Translations under genes and position numbers: made by a program | The notes under the pieces: generated by a model | What the model saw: only the letters and a program-made list of their open reading frames with translations | Databases searched by the model: none | Told to the model about the DNA's origin: nothing | In this document: positions 17,118 to 27,303 of the stretch, one piece after another | Layout: the number at the start of each line of letters is the position of its first letter | Numbering within the stretch: the first letter of the stretch is position 1 | DNA from: JALSHZ01 sp964614535 | GTDB taxonomy: Bacteria > Pseudomonadota > Gammaproteobacteria > UWMA-0217 | Direction: 5' to 3' | Assembly: GCA_964614535.1 (NCBI GenBank) | Contig: CAZTOZ010000024.1 | Coordinates: 1 to 64,000, forward strand | DNA: 64,000 nt

Positions 17118-17894
17118 ATGGCCTATCTGATCACCAAGATGCTTCTCTGCCTGTTGCTGGCGGCACTGCTGGGGCTGTTCATCGGCTGGCAGCTGCGCGG
17201 CCTCGTGCTCAACAATCGCCAGCGGGCGCAACAGGAGGTGCTGGACGACTGCCAGCAACATCTGCAACAGGTGGAACGGGAACGCGACCAGCTCTACATC
17301 CGCGCCGAGCGGCTCGAGGCCGCCAACCATGACCTCAACGCCCAGCTGATGGACACCCCGCCGCCCCCCGCGCCGTTGGCGAACGATCCCGCCAAGGAAC
17401 TCGACACCATCGTGGCGCGCCTGCAGGCGCTGGAGCAGACCAACCAACTGCTGCAATCACGGATCGACAACCTCGATCTCCGCGCCGGCAGCCATCCTCT
17501 GGCCGAGATCGGCAACCTCGGCACCGAGGAGATCGAGATGTTCCGCCGGCTCGGCATCGAAACCACGATCCAGCTGCTCGAACACGTCGCCGATGGGGCG
17601 GGCCGGGACGACCTCATCGCTCGCACCGGCCTGGAGGCGGCCGAACTCGACCGCATGACCCAGGTGGCCGACCTGCTGCGGGTGCCCGGCATCGACAGCG
17701 CCACCGCCAACCTGCTGCAGGCCAGCGGCATCCGCTCGGTGGCCGACCTGGCCGGCAAGAAAGCCAACCGCCTGGCGCTCAAGCTCAAGCGCGTCAATGC
17801 CGAGAAGCAGCTGCTCTCCACCGCGCCGAAGGCATCGATCGTCGGCCACTGGATCGATGCCGCCACGACGATGATCCAGCGCGAGTCGGCCTGA
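17118..17894 (+). CDS. Membrane-anchored coiled-coil protein with C-terminal helix-hairpin-helix (DUF4332-like) region
   Basis: The 258-residue protein starts with one membrane helix (about 5-25, LLCLLLAALLGLFIGW), followed by a Gln/Glu-rich coiled coil (about 30-75), a Pro-rich break (PPPPAP), a second short heptad region (about 93-118) and a C-terminal helical domain. That domain has repeated helix-hairpin-helix turns (LLRVPGIDSATANLLQASGIRSVADLAG), as in DUF4332. Such domains resemble DNA-binding HhH modules but are also found in membrane-linked proteins, so a nucleic-acid role is only possible. It pairs with the BON/OmpA gene upstream. Function unknown. Confidence 0.75.
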   Translation: MAYLITKMLLCLLLAALLGLFIGWQLRGLVLNNRQRAQQEVLDDCQQHLQQVERERDQLYIRAERLEAANHDLNAQLMDTPPPPAPLANDPAKELDTIVARLQALEQTNQLLQSRIDNLDLRAGSHPLAEIGNLGTEEIEMFRRLGIETTIQLLEHVADGAGRDDLIARTGLEAAELDRMTQVADLLRVPGIDSATANLLQASGIRSVADLAGKKANRLALKLKRVNAEKQLLSTAPKASIVGHWIDAATTMIQRESA

Positions 17895-17922
17895 AGCCCC
17901 CTCCCCCGATCCGCATTACCGC

Positions 17923-17952
17923 TTGCCGTGCGCGCCCGGCTTGCTGAATAAT
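17923..17952 (+). promoter_or_regulatory. Candidate promoter for ettA
   Basis: TTGCCG (17923-17928) and AATAAT (17947-17952) are separated by 18 bp and lie 44 bp upstream of the ettA ATG, in the only gap of this plus-strand stretch. The match is moderate and untested. Confidence 0.35.
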
Positions 17953-17995
17953 CCCGCCTTGGTACGCAAACACCCCATCGAAGGACCCAACGCCC

Positions 17996-19663
<1,668 letters not shown>

Positions 19664-19841
19664 GCCTGGCGGGATTGGGGGCACGCCCTGCCCGCAAACG
19701 ATCGTCTCACCGCCCTGCCGGGCGACGAGGCTTGTCGTATACTGGGGCCCGGTCGGCGGACGACGCCCGACGTCGGGGACGCCGACGGCAGCACAATCCG
19801 ACAGGCCGGTGTTCCAACCCACACCACCCCAGAGCACAACG

Positions 19842-21314
19842 ATGGAAAACCAGATCCTTCTCGGCAAGGGCACGAAAAAAGTCTATCTGAACCCCCGCTA
19901 CGCCAATCGCCACGGGCTGATCGCCGGGGCGACCGGCACCGGCAAGACGGTGTCACTCCAGGTGCTGGCCGAGGGTTTCTCGCGCCTCGGCGTGCCGGTG
20001 TTCATGGCCGACGTCAAGGGCGACCTGACCGGCATCAGTCAACCGGGCAGGCCACACCCCAAGATCGACGAGCGCATCGAAAAGATCGGTATCGACGACT
20101 ACCGCTTCGAGGGCTTCCCCACGGTGTTGTGGGATCTGCTGGGGGAACAGGGCCACCCGATCCGCACCACCATCTCCGACATGGGGCCCGTGCTGCTGTC
20201 ACGGCTGCTCGACCTCAACGAGACCCAGGAGGGGGTGCTCAACATCGCCTTCCGGCTGGCCGACGACGAGGGACTGCTGCTGCTCGACCTGGACGACCTG
20301 CGCACCACGCTGCGCTACGTCGGCGACAACCGCAAACGCTTCCAGACGCTCTATGGCAATATCAGCCCGGCGTCGATCGGCGCCATCCAGCGCCGCCTGC
20401 TGGTGCTGGAGGAACAGGGTGCCGACCGCTTCTTCGGCGAACCGGCGCTGGATCTGTGGGACTTCATGCGCACCGGCGCCAACGGTCGCGGCAACATCAA
20501 CATCCTCATGGCGGACCAGCTGATGATGGCGCCGCGGCTCTATGCCACCTTCCTGCTGTGGCTGATCTCGGAACTGTTCGAGACACTGCCGGAGGTGGGC
20601 GATCTGGACAAGCCCCGGCTGGTGTTCTTCTTCGATGAGGCGCATCTGCTGTTCGACGATGCCCCCGATGCGCTCATCGACAAGGTGGAACAGGTGGTCA
20701 AGCTGATCCGTTCCAAGGGGGTCGGCATCTACTTCGTCACCCAGAACCCGCTCGACGTACCCGATTCGGTGCTCGGCCAGCTCGGCAACCGCATCCAGCA
20801 CGCGCTGAGGGCTTTCACACCGCGCGACCAGAAAGCGGTGCGCGCCGCCGCCCAGACCTTTCGCACCAATCCCGACCTCGACACCGAGAAGGTCATCACC
20901 GAACTGGGGGTGGGCGAGGCGCTGGTCTCGACGCTGCAAGACAAAGGCACGCCCGGCATCGTCGAGCGCACGCTGATCTGCCCGCCGCGATCACGCATCG
21001 GCCCCGCCAGCGACGCAGAACGCGACGCGCTGTTGCGCCAAAGCCCGTTCGCCGGTCGCTACGACGATCCCGTGGACCGGCAATCGGCCCATGAGATTCT
21101 CACCGAACGGGCCGAAAAGGCTGCCCGCGAGGCGGAGGAAGCCGCGCGCAGAATGGAGGAGGAAAAGCGTCGGCAGCGGATGAACCGCGGCAGCGGACGT
21201 CGCCGCCAGAGCGTCGGCGAGGCACTGATGAAGAGCGTCGCCCGCTCCATCGGCAGCCAGATGGGACGGACGATCATCCGCGGAATTCTCGGCTCGATCT
21301 TCCGGGGGCGTTAG
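19842..21314 (+). CDS. HerA-like ATPase (DUF853, YjgR family)
   Basis: The 490-residue product belongs to the HerA/FtsK-type ATPases of the DUF853 family, of which E. coli YjgR (about 500 residues) is the usual reference. It has Walker A GATGTGKTVSLQ near residue 30, the following strand MADVKGDLTGIS, and Walker B RLVFFFDEAHLLF near 260. A C-terminal Arg/Glu-rich tail (about 420-465) precedes a short Gly/Arg end. The biochemical role is unproven; a DNA-translocation function is assumed from the family. The start MENQILLGKG is preferred because family homology begins there. Next to ppk2 with a 4-bp gap. Confidence 0.92.
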   Translation: MENQILLGKGTKKVYLNPRYANRHGLIAGATGTGKTVSLQVLAEGFSRLGVPVFMADVKGDLTGISQPGRPHPKIDERIEKIGIDDYRFEGFPTVLWDLLGEQGHPIRTTISDMGPVLLSRLLDLNETQEGVLNIAFRLADDEGLLLLDLDDLRTTLRYVGDNRKRFQTLYGNISPASIGAIQRRLLVLEEQGADRFFGEPALDLWDFMRTGANGRGNINILMADQLMMAPRLYATFLLWLISELFETLPEVGDLDKPRLVFFFDEAHLLFDDAPDALIDKVEQVVKLIRSKGVGIYFVTQNPLDVPDSVLGQLGNRIQHALRAFTPRDQKAVRAAAQTFRTNPDLDTEKVITELGVGEALVSTLQDKGTPGIVERTLICPPRSRIGPASDAERDALLRQSPFAGRYDDPVDRQSAHEILTERAEKAAREAEEAARRMEEEKRRQRMNRGSGRRRQSVGEALMKSVARSIGSQMGRTIIRGILGSIFRGR

Positions 21315-21318
21315 CGGG

Positions 21319-22197
21319 ATGGACGACCGATTCGAAAGACTGCGCAAGAAACACCGCGTCCCGTTCGACGGCCGCTTCTCCGTCACCACCGCCCCCACCC
21401 GGCCCGACCGGACGCCCGACGAGAGCGCCCTCAAGAAGAAGCTCCGCCGCCTCAACCGGGCCCTCTACGATTTGCAGCGGATCCAGTATGCCGACGGCCG
21501 CCATGCCCTGCTGCTGGTCTTTCAGGCGATGGATGCCGCCGGCAAGGACAGCACCATCCGTACCGTCCTGCGCGGCATCAATCCCGCCGGCTGCCGGGTC
21601 GTCTCGTTCAAGCAGCCATCGCGCGAGGAGCTGGCGCACGACTTCCTCTGGCGCTGCCACAAGGCACTGCCACCACGCGGTACCATCGGCGTCTTCAACC
21701 GCAGCTACTACGAGGAGACGCTGGTGGTGCGGGTACACCCCGACTACCTGCGGCACCAGAACCTGCCGGGCGAGACCGGTACCGACGCTTTCTGGCAGAA
21801 ACGCTTCGAAGCGATCCGCAACTACGAGAGATACCTGGCCGACAACGGCACGACGATTCTGAAGTTCTGGCTCAACGTCTCCCGCGAGGAGCAGAAGAAC
21901 CGCTTCATCGCGCGCCTGCGCGATCCAAGGAAGCAGTGGAAGTTCTCGCCCCACGACATCGCCGAGCGGCAGCACTGGGATCGCTACATGGCCTGTTACG
22001 AGACGGTGCTGAACGAGACCTCGCGACCCTGGGCGCCGTGGTATGCGATCCCGGCCGACAACAAGCCGTATATGCGCGTCGAAGTGGCGAAGACGATCCG
22101 CAAGGCACTCGAAGCGATGGATCTGCGCTATCCGGCGGTGGACGAGGCGGTGGCGGAGAACATCGACGGCCTCGTCGCCGAACTCGAACGCAGCTGA
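21319..22197 (+). CDS. ppk2: Polyphosphate kinase 2 family protein (class III-like)
   Basis: PPK2 enzymes transfer phosphate between polyphosphate and nucleoside mono- or diphosphates. The 292-residue single-domain protein has the Walker A loop FQAMDAAGKDSTIRTVLRGI, the PPK2 segment FNRSYYEETLVVRVHP, LKFWLNVSREEQKNRF and WKFSPHDIAERQHWDRY. Length and sequence resemble class III members, which can phosphorylate both AMP and ADP from polyphosphate, but class assignment by eye is tentative. It follows the HerA-like gene by 4 bp and faces lpxA convergently. Confidence 0.92.
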   Translation: MDDRFERLRKKHRVPFDGRFSVTTAPTRPDRTPDESALKKKLRRLNRALYDLQRIQYADGRHALLLVFQAMDAAGKDSTIRTVLRGINPAGCRVVSFKQPSREELAHDFLWRCHKALPPRGTIGVFNRSYYEETLVVRVHPDYLRHQNLPGETGTDAFWQKRFEAIRNYERYLADNGTTILKFWLNVSREEQKNRFIARLRDPRKQWKFSPHDIAERQHWDRYMACYETVLNETSRPWAPWYAIPADNKPYMRVEVAKTIRKALEAMDLRYPAVDEAVAENIDGLVAELERS

Positions 22198-22204
22198 TCC
22201 CGGC

Positions 22205-22972
22205 TCAGCGGACGACGCCGCGCTCGCTGTTCTCGATGAATTCGACGAAGTTGCGAACCTCGGGAAATTCATCGGCGAGGATCTGCACCTCGGCCAACGC
22301 GCTGTTGCGGTCCCGGCCGCGAATGAGCAGCTTGAACGCCTGGGAGAGCCCGCGAATGGCCTCGGGCGAGAACCCGCGCCGCTTGAGCCCTTCCTTGTTG
22401 ATGCCGATGGCGCGGGCATAGTTGCCAGAGGCGATGGTGAACGGCGGCAGGTCGCGGTTGAGCGCCGTCCCCATCCCGGTGAAAGCGTGGGCGCCGATGA
22501 CGCTGAACTGGTGGACCAGCGTGAAACCGCCGAGAATGGCGTGGTCGCCGACACGGACATGCCCGGCCAGCGAGGCGCCGTTGGAGAAGACGGTGCGATC
22601 GCCGACGATGCAGTCGTGGGCGATATGGACATAGGCCATGATCAGATTGTCGTTGCCGATGACGGTCTCGCCATGGCCGGTGATGGTGCCGCGATTGATG
22701 GTGCAGTATTCGCGGAAGGTGTTGCGGTCGCCGATGCGCAGCCGGGTCGGTTCACCGTGGTACTTGAGATCCTGCGGCGCTTCCCCGATCGAGCAAAACT
22801 GATAGATGCAGTTCTCACGGCCGATCGTGGTCGGGCCATTGATGACCGCATGGGGGCCGATCCAACTGCCGGCGCCGATCTCCACATCGGCGCCGATGAC
22901 GGCGAACGGCCCGACCGTCACGTCGTCGGCGATACTCGCGGCCGGATCGATGACTGCGCGTGAATCGATCAA
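22205..22972 (-). CDS. lpxA: UDP-N-acetylglucosamine acyltransferase
   Basis: LpxA puts the first 3-hydroxyacyl chain on UDP-GlcNAc in lipid A synthesis. The protein is a left-handed beta helix of hexapeptide repeats, with the catalytic His in AYVHIAHDCIVGDR and the C-terminal segment GLKRRGFSPEAI. Start choice: the frame is open to a GTG at 22996. The TTG at 22972 is preferred because it has AAGGAG eight bases upstream, overlaps the fabZ stop (TTGA) and aligns with the E. coli start (LIDSRAVIDP against MIDKSAFVHP), giving 255 residues. lpxB does not follow; the next gene is convergent ppk2. Confidence 0.95.
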   Translation of the reverse strand: MIDSRAVIDPAASIADDVTVGPFAVIGADVEIGAGSWIGPHAVINGPTTIGRENCIYQFCSIGEAPQDLKYHGEPTRLRIGDRNTFREYCTINRGTITGHGETVIGNDNLIMAYVHIAHDCIVGDRTVFSNGASLAGHVRVGDHAILGGFTLVHQFSVIGAHAFTGMGTALNRDLPPFTIASGNYARAIGINKEGLKRRGFSPEAIRGLSQAFKLLIRGRDRNSALAEVQILADEFPEVRNFVEFIENSERGVVR

Positions 22973-23442
22973 CCCTCGTTCTCCTTCTTGGCGCACATCA
23001 ACGTGGCCGACGCCACTGTCTTGCCATCCACCGTCGCCACCGCCTCCACCTTGATCATATTGCGTTTCTTCGACACCGGCGTGATCGTCAACAACATCTG
23101 ATCGCCGGGCACCACCTGCTGGCGGAAACGCACATTGTCCACCGAGACCAGCAGAAAGATGAAATCGGTGGACTCTCCCGCCGCCGCGCGGCTGGCGTAG
23201 TCGTAGATCCCGCAGGCCTGGGCCAGCGCTTCGATGATCAAGACACCGGGGAAGATCGGCACCTGTGGAAAATGGCCCTGGAACATCGGCTCGTTGACCG
23301 AGACATTCTTCAGCGCCGTCAACGATTCTCCCGGCCGGAAGTCGATCACCCGATCGACCAGCAGCATCGGGAAACGATGCGGCAGGAAATTCATGATCTC
23401 GCCGATCGTCATGCCGGTCAGGTCTTCAACGCTGTTACTCAT
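22969..23442 (-). CDS. fabZ: 3-hydroxyacyl-[acyl-carrier-protein] dehydratase
   Basis: FabZ dehydrates 3-hydroxyacyl-ACP in fatty acid elongation. The 157-residue hot-dog-fold protein has the catalytic His segment FLPHRFPMLLVDRV and the central helix QGHFPQVPIFPGVLIIEALAQACG with the catalytic Glu. It overlaps lpxD by 8 bp upstream and the likely lpxA TTG downstream, which indicates coupled translation that balances lipid A and fatty acid synthesis. Confidence 0.98.
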   Translation of the reverse strand: MSNSVEDLTGMTIGEIMNFLPHRFPMLLVDRVIDFRPGESLTALKNVSVNEPMFQGHFPQVPIFPGVLIIEALAQACGIYDYASRAAAGESTDFIFLLVSVDNVRFRQQVVPGDQMLLTITPVSKKRNMIKVEAVATVDGKTVASATLMCAKKENEG

Positions 23443-24472
23443 CGGAGTCTGTCGCCTTCCGTTGTGATTCGATCCGTTTCAACCGCCGCTCCATCTCGTC
23501 GAGCCGTTTCTGCTGCAGATAGTTGCGGCGCCACTGCCGTGTCGGCTGCAGCGGCGAGCCCGAGGAGTAGCTCCCGGCCTCGGGAATGTCCTGGGCGACG
23601 AAACTGCGGGCGGTGACGCGCACACCGTCGGCCAGCTCGATGTGCCCGACGATGCCGACGCCCCCCCCAATGGCACAGCCTTCACCGATGGTGGTGCTGC
23701 CGGCAATGCCAGTGCAGCCGGCGATGGCGGTATTACGCCCGATGCGGACGTTGTGCGCCACCTGGATCAGGTTGTCCAGCTTCACACCGTCCGATATTAC
23801 CGTATCCTCCAAGGCACCGCGATCGATGGTGGTGTTGGCCCCGATCTCCACGTCGTCGCCAACGACGACACTCCCGATCTGCGGAATCTTGACCCAACGA
23901 CCGGCATCGTTGGCGAATCCGAAACCGTCGGCACCGATCACGGCACCAGCGTGCAGCAGACAGCGTTCACCGATGGTGACGCCATCCATCAGCGTCACAT
24001 TGGGTTCGAGCACCGTTCCACGACCAACGGTGACGTCGCGGCCGATGACGCAGCCCGGGGAGACCACCACGTCGGCGGCCAGCGTTGCGCCGCTACCGAC
24101 GACGCAATGGGCACCGAGGTGTACCGAGGGATCGACATGCGCGCCCGGCTCGACGACGGCACTGGGGTGAACCCCGGGGTCGGGGCGCCGGGGCGGATGC
24201 AGCAGTTGCGCCGCCCGCGCATAGGCGAGATAGGGATCGGCGGCCACCAGCGCGGTGACGCCATCGGGACAGCGATCCAGATGCTCGGCACGGACGATGA
24301 CCACCGAGGCACGGGTGTCGCGCAGATACGGCAGGTATTTGCCCGAGGCGACGAAACTCAGCTCTCCCGGGACGGCCTTGCGCAGATCGTTCACCGCGAC
24401 CACGGGCACGTCGGCGTCACCCCGCAACGACAGATCGAGCCGCCGCGCCAGTTGCCCGGCCGTCCACCGCAT
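23435..24472 (-). CDS. lpxD: UDP-3-O-(3-hydroxyacyl)glucosamine N-acyltransferase
   Basis: LpxD adds the second hydroxyacyl chain in lipid A synthesis. The 345-residue protein has the N-terminal uridine-binding domain (about 1-100), a hexapeptide-repeat beta helix with GADGFGFANDAGRWVKIPQ and the catalytic His in LIQVAHNVRIG, and a C-terminal helix (MERRLKRIESQ) that forms the trimer tail. It lies 2 bp after skp, in the classical bamA-skp-lpxD-fabZ-lpxA order. Confidence 0.98.
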   Translation of the reverse strand: MRWTAGQLARRLDLSLRGDADVPVVAVNDLRKAVPGELSFVASGKYLPYLRDTRASVVIVRAEHLDRCPDGVTALVAADPYLAYARAAQLLHPPRRPDPGVHPSAVVEPGAHVDPSVHLGAHCVVGSGATLAADVVVSPGCVIGRDVTVGRGTVLEPNVTLMDGVTIGERCLLHAGAVIGADGFGFANDAGRWVKIPQIGSVVVGDDVEIGANTTIDRGALEDTVISDGVKLDNLIQVAHNVRIGRNTAIAGCTGIAGSTTIGEGCAIGGGVGIVGHIELADGVRVTARSFVAQDIPEAGSYSSGSPLQPTRQWRRNYLQQKRLDEMERRLKRIESQRKATDSDE

Positions 24473-24474
24473 CG

Positions 24475-24987
24475 CTACTGGCCGGCGCGCTGCTGCAGCT
24501 TGCCGATCACCTTGTCGGTGATGTCGATGCGTTTGCTCACGTAGAGCACGCTCTCACTGACGATGAGGTCGTAGCCTTCCGTCTCGGCGATGTCGACGAT
24601 GGCCTTGTAGATGTCGCTCTGCAGACTGCCCAGCGCCTTGTTGCGCGCGGCGGAGAAATCGGCGGCGAAGGCATCGGACTTGCGCTTGAACTCGCGCACC
24701 CGCTCGCGCAGTGTGTTTTCCATCTTTTCACGCTCGGTGGCGGAGAGCACGTCGCGGTCGCGACGATACTTCTCCTGTAGCTGCTTGATCTGCTCCTGCT
24801 CCTCGACCAGCTTCTTCTCCCGCTCGGCGAATTCGGCCTTGATCCGCTCGCTGGCCGCCTTGACCTGCGGCGCCGACTCCATCAGCCGCGCCATGTTGAC
24901 GGCCCCCACCCTGGTTTCGGCCTGGGCCATGCCGGCTCCCCCGAGCAGCAATACGGCAAGCAGCGCCGCGACGACTGGTTTGTACAT
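24475..24987 (-). CDS. skp: Periplasmic chaperone Skp/OmpH family
   Basis: Skp holds unfolded outer-membrane proteins in the periplasm and hands them to BamA. The 170-residue product has a signal peptide (ending about AGMAQA), a short beta-strand core (ETRVGAVNMARLM) and long charged coiled-coil helices (about 40-130, EREKKLVEEQEQIKQLQEKY), the typical jellyfish tentacles. It lies 27 bp after bamA with GGAGG before the start. Confidence 0.95.
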   Translation of the reverse strand: MYKPVVAALLAVLLLGGAGMAQAETRVGAVNMARLMESAPQVKAASERIKAEFAEREKKLVEEQEQIKQLQEKYRRDRDVLSATEREKMENTLRERVREFKRKSDAFAADFSAARNKALGSLQSDIYKAIVDIAETEGYDLIVSESVLYVSKRIDITDKVIGKLQQRAGQ

Positions 24988-25014
24988 GATCGGATCCTCC
25001 TCTCGTTGCCCGCG

Positions 25015-27303
25015 TCAGAACGACGCGCCAATACTGAACTGAAATTGCTGGGTATGATCGCCATCCTTGTCGTTGAGCGCATCAGCCAGACTGAACACCA
25101 GCGGACCGACCGGCGAGAGCCACTCGAACGACAGCCCCGCCGCGGCACGCAACTCACCCTCGTCGAAGTCATCGATGCCCTCGAAGACGTTGCCGGCGTC
25201 GATGAAGGCCCCCATCCGCACCGAACGGTTGTCCTTGGCGAACGGCGCCGGAAAGAAGAACTCCATGCTGGCCAGCGTTCTGAAATTGCCACCAAAGGGA
25301 TCGTCGGTCGACAACGACAGCGGCCCGAGGCTGTTGGCGCGATACCCCCGCACCGAACGGATGCCACCGGCGTAGTATTTTTCGAAGAATGGCAGATCGG
25401 TGGTCTGATTGTAGGCATCACCATAGGCCACGTCGCCCATCAGCTGCAGCGCGTAACGCTCACGAAACGGAAACAGCAGCACATTACGATAGTTCAGCTT
25501 GTAGTAGTCGAGATCGGACCCCGGCGCGGCCACCTCGAGCCGCAACCGCTGCAGATTGCCCTCCGACGCGAACACGGTACGGTCCCGGGTGTCATGGGTA
25601 AAGGTGGCATTGACGGTGAACTCGTCGTAACGGGTACCGTTGGCGGCGACGAAATCCTTGATCTCCACCGGCGTCCGGTCGCTGGTCTTGATGTCGATGT
25701 TCTCGTAGTTGAGGCTGAAGCGCAGGCGGTCGTATTCGGTCAGCGGAATACCGTAGCTGACGCCCAGGCCCCAGCGGTCGGCGATGTAGTCCACCACGTC
25801 CAGCTTACCGGTATCGGTCTTGCGGTAGAAGGCGCTGATACCCCGGGAGATGCCATCGATGGTGTAGTACGGGTTGGTATAGGAAACGCTGTAGATGGTA
25901 TTGGACGAGCTGTTGTTGAAATTGACCGACAGACGCTTGCCCGAGCCAAAGGCGTTCTCCTGGCTGAAGGCCAGATTGATCAGCAGGCCCTCCGCCTGCG
26001 AATAGCCCATCCCGGCGGAGAAACTGCCGGCGAGCCTTTCGGTGACGGTGACCTCGAGATCGACCAGATCGTCTCGCCCCGGCACCCGCTTGCGCTCGAT
26101 ATTGACGGTCTCGACGAACGGCAGGCGCTGGATACGTACGCGCGAGCGCTTGATCTTGGTGGAGGAGTACCAGCTTCCCTCGAGCTGACGCATCTCACGA
26201 CGGAACACCTCGTCGCGTGTTTTGCTGTTGCCGAAGAAACGGATCTTGCGCACATAGACCCGCTTGCCCGGATTGACGATGAAATCGAGCTCGACCGAAT
26301 CGTCCTTCTCGTCGATGCGCGGCAGCACGTTGATATCGGCGAAGGCGAACCCCTCGCTGCCGAGCTCATCCTTCATCTTCCGGATCGAATCGGCGATCTT
26401 CGCCCGGGAGAAGGTCTCCCCCTCCTCGACCTCGATGGCCTTGGCCAGCGCATCCGCCTTGCCGGCGGTCTTGCCCTTGACCTCCACGTCACGGACGGTG
26501 TAGCGATCCCCCTCGGTGACGTTGATGGTGATATAGAGATCCTTCTTGTCTGGCGTCAGCGTCACCTGGGTGGAATCGATGCTGAAATTGAGAAACCCGC
26601 GATCCATGTAGAAGGCCCGCAGGATCTCCAGGTCGGCCTCCAGCTTCTGCTTGGCGTACTTGTCTTTCGAGCTGAGAAAGGCCCACCATGACGGCACGCC
26701 GGAATTGAAGTTCTTCATCAACTCCTCGTCGCTGAAATGCTCGTTGCCGATGATCTCGACGCGACGGATCCGGGTGACGACCCCCTCGGAGATCTTGATC
26801 GCCAGATCGACGCGGTTGCCATCGAGCGGCGCCACCTCCGATTCGATGCGGACGTTGTACTTGCCCTGGGCGAAATACTGCTGCCGCAGCTCGCGCTCGA
26901 TACTGTCGAGTACCGAGCGGTCGAATACCCGCCCTTTGTCGATCCCGGCCTTGGCCAACGCCTCTTTCAGCGTGTCGGTGTCGATGCTCTTGTTGCCCTC
27001 GATGGTGATGTCGGCGATCGCCGGCCGCTCCTTCACCTTGATCACCAGCGTGTCGCCGTCGAAACCCACCTTGATGTCCTCGAAGAAACCACTCCTGTAG
27101 AGCGAGCGGACGATGCGCGCGGTCTCGACCCCCGGCTTGAGGGTATCGCCCACATCCACCGGCAGATGGGCGAACACCGCCCCCTTGGAGACGCGCTCCA
27201 GACCAACGACGCGGATATCGCCGATCTGGATCGCATCGGCGGCGAGCAGGCTGCCACAGGCGATCATCAGCGCCAGCATCAGTGTTGCGAAACGTCTAAC
27301 CAT
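25015..27303 (-). CDS. bamA: Outer membrane protein assembly factor BamA
   Basis: BamA is the core of the beta-barrel assembly machine in the outer membrane. The 762-residue product has a signal peptide (ending near LLAADA), five POTRA domains (about 22-420, starting IQIGDIRVVGLERVSKGAVFAHLPV), and a C-terminal 16-strand barrel with the conserved VRGY lock motif (in GGIRSVRGYRANSLG) and a terminal aromatic residue (GASF). The ATG at 27303 shares one base with the rseP stop (TGATG); a TTG one codon earlier is also possible. Confidence 0.98.
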   Translation of the reverse strand: MVRRFATLMLALMIACGSLLAADAIQIGDIRVVGLERVSKGAVFAHLPVDVGDTLKPGVETARIVRSLYRSGFFEDIKVGFDGDTLVIKVKERPAIADITIEGNKSIDTDTLKEALAKAGIDKGRVFDRSVLDSIERELRQQYFAQGKYNVRIESEVAPLDGNRVDLAIKISEGVVTRIRRVEIIGNEHFSDEELMKNFNSGVPSWWAFLSSKDKYAKQKLEADLEILRAFYMDRGFLNFSIDSTQVTLTPDKKDLYITINVTEGDRYTVRDVEVKGKTAGKADALAKAIEVEEGETFSRAKIADSIRKMKDELGSEGFAFADINVLPRIDEKDDSVELDFIVNPGKRVYVRKIRFFGNSKTRDEVFRREMRQLEGSWYSSTKIKRSRVRIQRLPFVETVNIERKRVPGRDDLVDLEVTVTERLAGSFSAGMGYSQAEGLLINLAFSQENAFGSGKRLSVNFNNSSSNTIYSVSYTNPYYTIDGISRGISAFYRKTDTGKLDVVDYIADRWGLGVSYGIPLTEYDRLRFSLNYENIDIKTSDRTPVEIKDFVAANGTRYDEFTVNATFTHDTRDRTVFASEGNLQRLRLEVAAPGSDLDYYKLNYRNVLLFPFRERYALQLMGDVAYGDAYNQTTDLPFFEKYYAGGIRSVRGYRANSLGPLSLSTDDPFGGNFRTLASMEFFFPAPFAKDNRSVRMGAFIDAGNVFEGIDDFDEGELRAAAGLSFEWLSPVGPLVFSLADALNDKDGDHTQQFQFSIGASF

